NCBI RefSeq assembly: GCF_000715495.1
Contig: NZ_JNLX01000070.1
Span: 1 to 39,436, forward strand
Length of the DNA: 39,436 bases
From: Hymenobacter sp. IS2118
GTDB lineage: Bacteria > Bacteroidota > Bacteroidia > Cytophagales > Hymenobacteraceae
Direction: 5' to 3'
Shown: positions 10,301-15,407 of the stretch, in pieces
Layout of the letters: the number at the start of each line of letters is the position of its first letter
Position numbering within the stretch: the stretch's first letter is position 1
Program-made: the position numbers and the translations under genes
Notes under the pieces: generated by a model
Database searches by the model: none
Seen by the model: the letters and a program-made list of their open reading frames with translations, nothing else
What the model was told of the DNA's origin: nothing

Positions 10301-11034
10301 ACCCCACCGCCACATTGGCCAACCTGAAAGCCACCCAGTACAGCGGCCCCAACGAGGACTGCGACCTGAGCAACAACGGCAACCCCGCCGAGCGCCGCAC
10401 CCTGGCCGCCCCGGCCAGCTCGCCGGCCGGCACCATCTGGTTTGCCGCCGAAATAAGCGTGGCCGACCACTTCTCGGAGTTCTACCTGACCGGTAGTGGC
10501 ACCCCACTGCCCGTGGAGCTAATGGCCTTCACGGCCGAGAAGCGCGGCAGCACCGTAGCCCTGGCCTGGGCCACGGCCTCGGAAAGGAACTCCGACCGGT
10601 TTGAGGTGGAGCGCAGCCGCGACGGCCGCACGTTCGCGCGCATTGGCCAGGTAGCGGCGGCTGGCAGCAGCAGTACCTACCGCAGCTACGATTTCCTCGA
10701 CCCGCAGTATCCCGGCGAAACCGACCTGCTCTACTACCGCCTGCGGCAGGTGGATTTGAATGGCATCACCGCCTACTCACCCGTGCGGACGGTGCGCGTG
10801 GGTGGCCCGGCTACGCTGGCGCTGTTCCCCAACCCGGCCCCTGGCGGCGCGGCCACCCTCACGGGTGCGGAGCCCGGCACGGTAGTACGGGTGTTCGATG
10901 CGCTGGGCCGTCCCGTGCTGGCCGCCACCACCGATGCTGCCGGCACGGCGGCGCTGGTGCTGCCGGCCGGCCATACCACCGGGGTGTACGTGGTGCGCGT
11001 GGGCAACAAAGCGCTCCGCCTGACGGTGGAATAG
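1327..11034 (+). CDS. Giant modular T9SS-secreted surface protein
   Basis: This 3235-residue protein starts with a signal peptide (residues 1-38, cleavage after GRA). Modules in order are: IPT/TIG 1 (40-130), CUB-like (134-252), IPT 2, CUB-like (336-462), IPT 3-6 (466-780), CUB-like (785-895), IPT 7-8, seven RCC1 repeats (1064-1409), IPT 9-10, an unnamed module (1578-1758), an SbsA-like Ig domain (1766-1868), seven FG-GAP/VCBS repeats with DxDGDGDLD loops (1878-2238), IPT 11, seven delta-60 repeats (2360-2743), IPT 12, a second copy of the unnamed module (2884-3060), an FnIII-like domain, and a type A T9SS sorting domain (3161-3235) beginning LALFPNP. All recognised modules are binding or scaffold folds; no catalytic motif was seen. 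It is probably a cell-surface adhesin or matrix protein, but the ligand is unknown. It stands alone, with the two-component genes upstream and a convergent ABC gene downstream. Confidence 0.93.
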   Translation: MPNFFSLMNRWLAAPALTTRVRWAVMLLLLVVPLLGRAQFISSFSPTSGSTGTSLVITGSNFTNTYEVSFPGALGTPIGVNRLDFVFHSDTQITLRVPAGALTGPITVSNITPVTGVKTVRISATDFVTDNYLIGSGELTVCSGKIYDDGGPTYSPTWNRDYYTTISPATAGSKVRLSFTQFDIDPVDAIFYVYDGPSINAPLIGQYAGLDGPGVVAATNATGQLTIRLASVLGPYSTQRPGFAATILCLAGVPNISSFTPISGAAGTSVVLTGTDFTGTTAVRFNGTAASGFLVNSSTQITVPVPAGATSGTITVTNANGTGRSSGVFTTDKTLIGVSPITTCSGSIYDAAENYIYYGAVKTPPRQTRTTTINPATVGGKVRLTFTRLSLSGNGDNMTIHDGPDTNYPVIASYSSGSILPSVVTATNPTGQLTLQLNRTLPTSQPTTPITSAFDATISCFLGVPYISSFTPASGEAGDDVVLTGLNFTGTTAVRFNGVLATSVTVNSATQITVRAPAGLTNGRITVTNNIGTGTSATNFTLAPPLISSFTPTSGTSGTSVSITGRYFTTITSVTFNGVAATSFAVNSSTLMKATVPAGATTGPISVTNANGTGTSATNFVLPPPTVSSFTPSSGVVGSSVVITGTSFFQVSAVRFNGVTAPGFVVNSGTQITVSVPAGATSGAITVTTPSGTATSPTSFSILTPIISSFTPTSGASGTSVVITGSYFTGATAVAFNGLAAGGVVVNSDTQITVPVPAGATSGAITVTTPSGTATSPTSFTTNNYWMAPAAISTCAGTLYDNGGPGNMLAGPSQTVTLSPATTGAKMRLRFTQFALDYLDIFDGPDASAPLIGRYTGTTSPGTVTATNATGQLTVRSSANAAAGDAGFAATISCVMPTLSSFTPTSGAAGTSVVLTGTEFTGATAVRFNGVLAPGFVVNSDTKITVNVPAGAGTGLISVTAPFGTATSTTSFSVPLPTLTAVSPFIGVPGSVVTLTGTNLTGTSSIIFFGSAGQRTVSSGFSVNAAGTQITGVLVPAGARSGPVTATTGGGTTPVATALFSRASTLAAGSSHTVAVRPDGSLWAWGNNDNGQLGLGSAGGQQNSPVRVGTDNNWMSAAAGSGHTVAVRANGTLWAWGSNANGQLGLGNTTSQTTPQQVGSATNWASAAAGNGHTVAVRADGTLWAWGLNADGQLGLGNTTNQTTPQQVSNGTNWASVAAGGGHTLAVRADGTLWAWGLNASSQLGLGNTAAQTSPQQVGSATNWASAVAGSAHTAAVQADGTLWAWGLNASGQLGIGNTSNQTTPQQVGTGTSWASAATGDAHTLAVRANGTLWAWGSNANGQLGLGNTTNQTTPQAVAALTNWTSAAAGNGHSAGEQSCAAVWAWGLNGSGQVGDGSTTQRPSPVLIFNPISLVSFTPTSAGSGSPVTVTGTNLAGLTALTVNGVSALASVTNSTATGFTFVVPASAPLGAGTVSVAAGCGTGSSPAFTVGPPTPILNALSPAAELPGQAVVLTGLNFTSASTVSFGGVSAASVTYTSPTSLTAVVPVAATPGSSAVVVTTATGSSPNSPAFEVLQVYRGTAASGCLPTASLTVTGSGGAGTWRYLRLAGAGGAVVAALEDTRNLGTVTAGFAALGTATATPVRTDGASAYLDRNFYLTATNKTFTGEAVRVRFFGLSSELARLTAVDANATLAGLKASQYSGYNENCTLLDNDSEGERRLLAVAATALSGADWFTAEVNVPDHFSEFYLTGASTPLLGISPAPVLVNVSPARNLPTAPLGANVALTFSLPINAATAGGVRVFGSQRGGQLVRNGNATASGSTITVDPARPFAPGERVMVTVPASVQGTSGLSTTPKVLEFTAETGQAPATFLDAPAVYAMQAQSQSVAVGDLNGDGLLDVVTTDFYGGSVSNGSAVVRFSLGNGQLGDPIEYNDFFPTAITLSDVDGDGDLDLVTSGEITSTSGVQNQVRRRLNDGSGRFDYSLSTQVNVRPTHTVLGDLDGDGDLDMLTAALQASLSFYANGTFSQTSNYIRTAPMGTPNPTAVDVALGDVDGDGDLDALIANASMVSVRLNSGSGVFSGTYDVPMGRTMTKLVVGDVDGDGDLDLATSSAGTRTVSVRLNNGDGTFGGGADYLLDFAPNTLTLGDVDGDGDLDLVTAGDNSNLSGAAVGQAVVRLNNGSGAFNNGYNLGTGGSKPFVALGDMDGDGTLDLLTSHAGNSRGSCYGCNIGDMTYNYAELFIRFNTALPATLAGFSPQRGPAGTLVTLTGTNLTRVRGVRFGGSSELAPITAQSVNSLTVQVPVGAASGVLTLTTPQGVVLTTATAFTYTPRPAGLLATLSPAGPLEVCAPLTLTGTATSPAFTVGTGLNNNVNGIVTRSNGKSLLVGTFTTYDGVPVNGILQLNPDGSRDANFLTGMGFTGFTGAVNAVALQADGKVLVGGDFSGYNGTAATRIIRLNADGSPDATFVTGTGFGAAVQSIVVQPDGQILVGGSFTAYNSTTTIDNRIIRLNPNGSRDVSFDTGGDDYYYNNNNTGGFNSTVQSIVVQPDGKVLVGGSFNSYNSATGLGGIVRLTANGIRDTDFATGTGFNSAVNSLALQANGKVLVGGDFSSYNGTANPNLGGIIRLNDNGTRDTDFVTGTGFTTSAGTTATVNVVALQPDGNILVGGQFVNYKGVTQNRLARLAADGTLDATFYIGTGFDVAVRRLAVQPDGSVVVGGSFLNFNGSSAVRLIRLLPDGSTNTTPTPVSGASFAFTPGNTTTTGELITSTPGTYSVVASLNGETSAPSTAVVLTACTSVPLPTVTALSAAAELPGMPITITGTGFTAGTIVSFGGVAAAVTYGSPTALTAMVPANAAPGSSAVVVTTSGISNTSAPAFTVLAVYGGGTFDACAPAVPATASLNDGAWHYLLSGGGQVVAAYNYTGASLGNLAVDVLRANPAAAVRQDGGGRYYLGRNWHLTASAGPFRGRTVALRLYGLNSEQARLQVADPTATLANLKATQYSGPNEDCDLSNNGNPAERRTLAAPASSPAGTIWFAAEISVADHFSEFYLTGSGTPLPVELMAFTAEKRGSTVALAWATASERNSDRFEVERSRDGRTFARIGQVAAAGSSSTYRSYDFLDPQYPGETDLLYYRLRQVDLNGITAYSPVRTVRVGGPATLALFPNPAPGGAATLTGAEPGTVVRVFDALGRPVLAATTDAAGTAALVLPAGHTTGVYVVRVGNKALRLTVE
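3358..3425 (+). repeat. 68-bp exact direct repeat, copy 1 (IPT 5)
   Basis: Bases 3358-3425 are identical to 3598-3665, exactly 240 bp apart, in the C-terminal halves of neighbouring IPT domains 5 and 6. The other IPT units are clearly more diverged, including at synonymous positions, so this pair was recently duplicated or gene-converted. Confidence 0.9.
3598..3665 (+). repeat. 68-bp exact direct repeat, copy 2 (IPT 6)
   Basis: This is the second copy of the repeat at 3358-3425, with no differences over 68 bases. It encodes the final strands of IPT 6. Confidence 0.9.
4516..5553 (+). repeat. Seven tandem RCC1-type units (about 150 bp each)
   Basis: Seven units of about 50 codons follow one another, each built on AAGxxHTxAVRxDGTLWAWGxNxxGQLGLGNxxxQTxPQQVG. 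Units 2-6 are highly similar in DNA as well as protein. Unit 7 is degenerate (HSAGEQSCAAVWAWGLNGSGQVGDGS), as expected for a closing blade. Seven units match the known seven-bladed RCC1 propeller. The array is coding and should not be mistaken for an intergenic tandem array. Confidence 0.9.
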
Positions 11035-11079
11035 GCACAGTTTGGCGACCTGGCCGGTGCGTGTACCTGCGTTATTTCC

Positions 11080-11149
11080 CGCAGAGGTTCGCGGAGGTAA
11101 AACGCGGAGGCCCGCAGAGGTCCGGCACCAAAATCTGCGAACCTCTGCG
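11080..11149. terminator. 13-bp inverted repeat between convergent genes
   Basis: CGCAGAGGTTCGC (11080-11092) pairs perfectly with GCGAACCTCTGCG (11137-11149) around a 44-base loop that repeats the same GCAGAGG and GCGGAGG words. It is the main feature of the 151-bp gap between the giant gene and the convergent ABC gene. A bidirectional terminator or a dispersed palindromic repeat is likely; there is no classic U-tract. Confidence 0.5.
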
Positions 11150-11185
11150 AGAAAACTCGTCAGCAATTCACTTGCGTAACTGACC

Positions 11186-12205
11186 TTATACAGCCACTAC
11201 TTCCGATACGCGCATATTCCAGCCCGCGCCGGAGGCCAGTGATACGCCCACGGCTGCGCCCCGCTCGTAGGCCGCAGGCGGGCCGACTACCCGGATGGTG
11301 TGGTGGGGCAACGCGACTTCCAGCTCGTGCCGGCTGCCGAAAAACCGGACGTTGCGCACCGTGCCCGCCAGCTGGCCGGGGCTGGGGCCGGGCGGGCCGA
11401 GGCGAAACTCTTCGGGCCGCACCAGCAGGACCGTGCCGGCGGCGACGCGGCGGCTCACTGGCAGCAGGGCTTGCCGGTCGGGGCCGGTGAGGAGGCTGTA
11501 GTCGCCCAAAAGACCGGCCGTGTATTCGTTGAGGGGCTGTTGATACACCTTGACGGGCGCGCCGCGCTGAATAATACGCCCCTGGTGCAGCACCAGCAGC
11601 TCATCGGCCCACGGGAGGGTATCGGTCGGGTCGTGCGAAACCAGCAGGCAAGTGATGCCCAGCCGGGGCCCCAGCTCCTCAATAATCCGCTGCATGTCGC
11701 GCTTGTGTCCCCGGTCAAGGTTGGAAAACGGCTCGTCGAGTAGCAGCAGACGGGGCGAACCCAGCAGCAGCCGGGCCAGGGCCACGCGCTGCTGCTCGCC
11801 ACCCGAGAGCTGGTTGGTGCGGCGTTGGGCCAGGTGGCTGATGCGGCACCAGTCGTATAGCGCCTGGGCTTCCGGCTCGGGCCAGTGGTTGGCGTAGCGC
11901 AGCACCTGCTCCACGCGCAGGGCGTGCGGCAGCTCCGAATGCTGGGTGAGATAGGCCACGCCGGGGTGGCCGGGCACCAGGGTTTGGGCCGGGCCGCGCA
12001 CCCGGCTGCCCGCCACGTGCACCTCCCCGGCGCCGGGCTGAATGAGGCCGGCAATCACCTGGAGCAAGGTGCTTTTGCCCGTGCCGGACTCACCGATGAT
12101 TGCCACCTTCTGCTGCGCCGCCTGGGTGAAGCTGATGCCCTGCAAAACCGGAACACCCCGCTCCTTCAGACTGATTTCGTGGACATTAAGTAGGTATTCA
12201 GCCAT
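11186..12205 (-). CDS. ABC transporter ATP-binding protein (Fe3+/polyamine type)
   Basis: This 339-residue ABC ATPase has Walker A GESGTGKST (38-46), a Q-loop glutamine (near Q88), signature LSGGEQQ (133-139), Walker B LLLLDEP with D157/E158, D-loop SNLD and switch H191. The C-terminal 100 residues (RPEEFRLGPP onward) look like a TOBE domain, which places it with the FbpC/PotA/ModC importers for iron, polyamines or molybdate. It would couple ATP hydrolysis to an inner-membrane permease, but no permease or binding-protein gene is in the window, so the substrate is open. The start is the ATG at 12203-12205, which gives the usual short strand before Walker A; an in-frame ATG seven codons upstream lies inside an intergenic repeat and is less likely. 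Confidence 0.88.
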   Translation of the reverse strand: MAEYLLNVHEISLKERGVPVLQGISFTQAAQQKVAIIGESGTGKSTLLQVIAGLIQPGAGEVHVAGSRVRGPAQTLVPGHPGVAYLTQHSELPHALRVEQVLRYANHWPEPEAQALYDWCRISHLAQRRTNQLSGGEQQRVALARLLLGSPRLLLLDEPFSNLDRGHKRDMQRIIEELGPRLGITCLLVSHDPTDTLPWADELLVLHQGRIIQRGAPVKVYQQPLNEYTAGLLGDYSLLTGPDRQALLPVSRRVAAGTVLLVRPEEFRLGPPGPSPGQLAGTVRNVRFFGSRHELEVALPHHTIRVVGPPAAYERGAAVGVSLASGAGWNMRVSEVVAV

Positions 12206-12233
12206 AAGCTTTAAGCTGCAAGCCACAAGCTTG
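12206..12233. repeat. Dispersed intergenic repeat, copy 1
   Basis: This AGCTT/AAGCT-rich word directly precedes the ABC gene start. Bases 12206-12227 recur exactly at 33436-33457, and a diverged inverted version lies at 24592-24616. All three are intergenic. Confidence 0.7.
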
Positions 12234-12283
12234 TCTCTTGGCAGTAAGCCCCCTGTGCTTGAATCATTGTAGAATTAAATAAT

Positions 12284-12440
12284 GACAGGACTTACGCCCT
12301 CAGTTGCTGGCGTGCGTATCCGACGCGTGGCCCACTGGGTTCGCGTCGGATACGCACGGGGCGAACGGCGGCGTTTGGAAGCGCCAAGCCAGCAAGCCAC
12401 GCGTCCGAGACGCGCGCCAGCGGCTGAGGGCGTAAGGCCT
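12284..12440. repeat. Nested intergenic palindrome (element A)
   Basis: An outer inverted repeat, CTTACGCCCTCAG (12291-12303) against CTGAGGGCGTAAG (12424-12436), encloses a perfect 17-bp stem formed by 12311-12327 and 12342-12358. The gap 12206-12568 holds no credible gene; this palindrome is its main content. Element B (16628-16828) and element C (20409-20640) show a similar architecture and shared words. It could act as a terminator or RNA structure, or be a non-autonomous mobile repeat. Confidence 0.75.
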
Positions 12441-12568
12441 GAATGATTGCCAATTTACAGCAAACCTAAGCTGCGAAGTACTAAAATCGAACGATACTCA
12501 CTGGCCTCGCTGGGCTGTTCAAACTGCCGCCATGCCAGGGCTGGTTGGCCACGGGTAGCAGGAAAAAG

Positions 12569-13480
12569 CTACATCAGATAGTAGGACTGCGCGGGGGCCG
12601 GTTCCGGCACTCGCGATTCGCGCAAAAACTCCTTCAGGTTGATTTCGATGGTGCGGGCGATGGCGGTAACCGGCGTATCGGTGGGCCGGTTGCTGAAGGG
12701 GTCTTGCAGGTAGCGAGCCGTGCGTTCGAGCAGGAAATACGTTACGGCGATGCTCAGCAGCAGCGGAATTTCCCACAAGCCAATGGTCTCGACCAGCCCC
12801 AGCGAAAGCGTGACGATGAAGAGGTAGATAAACAGGTAGATAAGCAGCCGGTAGCTCGACGGGAAAACGGTGCCGTTGATGCGCTCGCCCTGGCCCATGG
12901 CCTCACACAGCCGCACCAGCGTCGAATCGAGCTGCACCTGCTGAAAGGCGTTGATACTTTTGGCCTGGAACCAGTTTTTGATTTGCAGGGAATGCAGGGT
13001 GAGCAGCGCCAGGGGCTTGTTGGTGTGCTGCCGCATGTAGTCGAGCTCGTGAACGGGCAGAAAATTGGCCGCGTTGGCCAGCGGGTCTTGCCCACGCAGG
13101 GCCTGGCCGAGGCTGTAGCACCACGCTATTTGCCGGTAAGCCAGGGTTTTGAGCCGGACATCTGCGCCCGTGGGCAGCAGCTCGTCGGCTTCTAGAAAGC
13201 TATTGGCTTGCACCACGAGCGTGCGCGATTCGTTGACAATGGCGCCCCACACCTTGCGTGCCTCCCACCATCGGTCGTACGACTGGCCAATTTTGAAGGC
13301 CAGCAGCAACGAAATGGACCCACCCAACAGTGCCGGCAGCGGCAACGGAATGAGCGGCAGCCAGTCCGAATAAAAATGCTTGATGAGTTGAAAAGCGAGG
13401 GAAATGAGGAATACCCGCAGGGCGTCGGGTAAAATATCCTTAATAATATAGCGAAAGGGAATCTTGGTATCGAGGAGCAT
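12569..13480 (-). CDS. Bestrophin-like anion channel family protein
   Basis: This 303-residue membrane protein belongs to the bacterial bestrophin/UPF0187 family, whose characterised members form pentameric ion channels in the inner membrane. Family hallmarks are the N-terminal helix pair (about residues 20-65), the block GQSYDRWWEARKVWGAIVNE near residue 65, and a second hydrophobic pair around 210-255 (LLIYLFIYLFIVTLSLGLVE and the following helix). The C-terminal tail has the family-typical PFSNRPTDTPV segment, followed by IEINLKEFLRE. Length is normal. The start at 13480 gives MLLDTKIPF, a normal N-terminus. Neighbours are unrelated and its role in this organism is unknown. Confidence 0.85.
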   Translation of the reverse strand: MLLDTKIPFRYIIKDILPDALRVFLISLAFQLIKHFYSDWLPLIPLPLPALLGGSISLLLAFKIGQSYDRWWEARKVWGAIVNESRTLVVQANSFLEADELLPTGADVRLKTLAYRQIAWCYSLGQALRGQDPLANAANFLPVHELDYMRQHTNKPLALLTLHSLQIKNWFQAKSINAFQQVQLDSTLVRLCEAMGQGERINGTVFPSSYRLLIYLFIYLFIVTLSLGLVETIGLWEIPLLLSIAVTYFLLERTARYLQDPFSNRPTDTPVTAIARTIEINLKEFLRESRVPEPAPAQSYYLM

Positions 13481-13601
13481 GCGTGACGAATGAGGGTATT
13501 CGGGGTTGAGAAAATAGCATACGGAAAACGCCGTTTTATAGCGCAGCGGATGGTGGCGCTTGCCCCTATTATTTTTTTATACCCTGGGCAACCTTCCCGG
13601 C

Positions 13602-13609
13602 TACTTTTG
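13602..13609 (+). promoter_or_regulatory. Predicted -7 box for the sigma-factor operon
   Basis: TACTTTTG matches the Bacteroidota consensus TAnnTTTG and lies 53 bp before the sigma-factor ATG. A T-rich run is present upstream, but no clear TTTG at -33. Confidence 0.5.
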
Positions 13610-13662
13610 CATCTGCCGTGCTACTTCACCATCCTTGCTGCCCCGTGCCGACCCTTACCGTG

Positions 13663-14205
13663 ATGACCGAAGCCGACCTCATCGCCGCCTGCGTGCGGGG
13701 CGAGCACCGGGCCCAGCGCCAGCTCTACGACCGGCTGGCCGGACTCATGCTCACCGTGTGCCGCCGCTACCTCAAGCGCCGCGAAGACGCCGAAGAGGCC
13801 CTGCTCCTGGGCTTTGCCAAAATGTTCAGGGCCCTGCCCACCTACCGCTTCGAGGGCAGCTTTGAGGGCTGGGTGCGCCGCATTATGGTGAACGAGGCCC
13901 TCATGCAGCTGCGCCACCGCGAGATGATGACGGTGTCGTTCGAGGATTTTCCGCAGCCCGAAAACCTGGCCGTGACGCCGGCCACCGCCGATACCCAGCT
14001 TCAGGCCGAAGACCTGATGGGCCTGCTCGCCGGACTACCCGCCGGCTACCGCACTGTGTTCAACCTCTACGCCCTCGAAGGCTACGGCCACCAGGAAATA
14101 GCCGAGCTGCTGGGCATCAGCGAAGGCACCAGCAAATCCCAGCTCAGCAAGGCGCGCGCCATGCTCCAGCGCCGGGTTCAGTTTTCTACCATTATAAACA
14201 ATTGA
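13663..14205 (+). CDS. ECF-type RNA polymerase sigma factor
   Basis: This 180-residue sigma-70 family protein has region 2 (about residues 5-75, including LYDRLAGLMLTVCRRYLKRREDAEEALLLGF and the FEGWVRRIMVNEAL segment) and region 4 (about 110-170, with LPAGYRTVFNLYALEGYGHQEIAELLGISEGTSKSQLSKAR, the helix-turn-helix that reads the -35 box). Regions 1 and 3 are absent, as usual for ECF factors. The start at 13663 gives MTEADLIAAC; the frame stays open to 13618, but the upstream codons look like untranslated leader. It is followed by a probable anti-sigma gene and an outer-membrane protein gene on the same strand, a layout common in Bacteroidota envelope-stress operons. Confidence 0.92.
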   Translation: MTEADLIAACVRGEHRAQRQLYDRLAGLMLTVCRRYLKRREDAEEALLLGFAKMFRALPTYRFEGSFEGWVRRIMVNEALMQLRHREMMTVSFEDFPQPENLAVTPATADTQLQAEDLMGLLAGLPAGYRTVFNLYALEGYGHQEIAELLGISEGTSKSQLSKARAMLQRRVQFSTIINN

Positions 14206-14277
14206 TTTTCTGATTGTTTGTTTTCACTCATTTAAGCTGTTTAGCAAGTAAAAAACATCTGTCTTCCTGAGCTTGCC

Positions 14278-14316
14278 AGCAACTGACAACCAGAAACTAG
14301 CAACCGTCAACTACTA
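14278..14316. repeat. Low-complexity AACTNACAAC-type intergenic repeat
   Basis: The leader of the anti-sigma gene contains a run of AACTGACAAC, AAACTAGCAAC and GTCAACTAC words. The 15-mer AGCAACTGACAACCA (14278-14292) recurs on the opposite strand at 20386-20400, just after tamL. Confidence 0.6.
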
Positions 14317-14322
14317 ATCACT

Positions 14323-15387
14323 ATGCTTCCCGAAAATATAGACGACTTATTCCGCGACAAGCTGGACGGCCATGCCACCCCGCCCGCCGATGCGCTGTGG
14401 GCCCGTCTGCAGGCCGGGGCGGCGGCCACACCCGACGCCCCCACCGAACGGCTCGACGAGCTGTTTCGGCAGGGCCTGAACGCCCATGCGACCCCGCCCG
14501 GCCGCGCGCTCTGGGAGCGCCTCGAAGACGAGCACCTGCGTCCCAACAAGCGCCGGGCGGCAGCCTGGTGGCCCATGGCCATTGCGGCCGCCCTGGCACT
14601 GCTGCTGGTGGCTGGTGGCGCGGGCCTGTGGCTGGGTTTCCCCTTCGGCCGCACCCAAAACAGCTCTGTGGCCACGGGCACCAACCCAACGCCGACGCGC
14701 CCTGGCCAGCAGCCGGTGGCGCGGCCGGATGGCCCAGCAACCGCTACGGCAAATACGCCCGCTCCAGTGCGCCAGGAGGAAGTGGCCATTAATGCCCCCA
14801 CGCCCGCCCAAACGAATATTTCGGCTTCAACTCAAAAAAATGTAACGCCCCAGGCAACCCGCTCCGAAGCCCTGGCATCTACCGCACCAAAGGCCCGAAT
14901 GTCGGCCGCCGGGCAGTCGCCCCGCTACGTGCAAGGAACCAACCGGCAGCCGGACGCGGCCACCCAAACAGCTCCCCTCGTGGCCCGCGTAGCGACCCGC
15001 CCCCCGGCCCCAACCCAGCCCACCGCGCCTGACGAGACGCGGCCCACCCCGGAAACGGGACTTGCAAATTTGTCCAAATCAGTGCCGGCAGCGGAAATCG
15101 TCCCCGCCGGCGCAGTACCCGCCACCAGTCTGGCCAGTGCCGGCGAGCTGATTACGGTCGATGTCCGCAACGGCGGCGAGCCGGTGGCCCGCCCCGGCAA
15201 AACGTCCGGCTCGGCCTTGGCGGCCGTCAAGGAGCCCCGGCGGTTGGGCGGCCGGCTGCTGCAACAGGCCGGCAACCTGGTGCGGGGCGAGCGGGTGAGC
15301 CTGGCCGAAGCCACCGGACTGCCCCAAAACGTGACGTTGCAGGCCACCATCGGCGGCCGCACCATCACCAAATCCATTCAACTCTAA
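14323..15387 (+). CDS. Probable membrane anti-sigma factor
   Basis: This 354-residue protein has one membrane helix (about residues 83-106, MAIAAALALLLVAGGAGLWL), an N-terminal cytoplasmic part and a long Pro/Thr/Ala-rich periplasmic part ending in a small folded region (LPQNVTLQATIGGRTITKSIQL). The cytoplasmic part has two copies of one motif: IDDLFRDKLDGHATPPADAL at 6-25 and LDELFRQGLNAHATPPGRAL at 44-63, each followed by W-x-R/E-R-L. It is not a clear zinc-binding ZAS domain, since no HxxxCxxC is visible. Position between an ECF sigma gene and an outer-membrane protein gene, plus topology, suggests that it sequesters the sigma factor at the membrane. The family-level function is inference. 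Confidence 0.7.
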   Translation: MLPENIDDLFRDKLDGHATPPADALWARLQAGAAATPDAPTERLDELFRQGLNAHATPPGRALWERLEDEHLRPNKRRAAAWWPMAIAAALALLLVAGGAGLWLGFPFGRTQNSSVATGTNPTPTRPGQQPVARPDGPATATANTPAPVRQEEVAINAPTPAQTNISASTQKNVTPQATRSEALASTAPKARMSAAGQSPRYVQGTNRQPDAATQTAPLVARVATRPPAPTQPTAPDETRPTPETGLANLSKSVPAAEIVPAGAVPATSLASAGELITVDVRNGGEPVARPGKTSGSALAAVKEPRRLGGRLLQQAGNLVRGERVSLAEATGLPQNVTLQATIGGRTITKSIQL

Positions 15388-15407
15388 CTATTTACTCCCC
15401 GGAAATC

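Noticed and set aside
12206..12568. A small gene or tRNA in the gap before the bestrophin gene
   Set aside because: No frame with codon-like content was found and no cloverleaf fits; the sequence is explained by nested inverted repeats.
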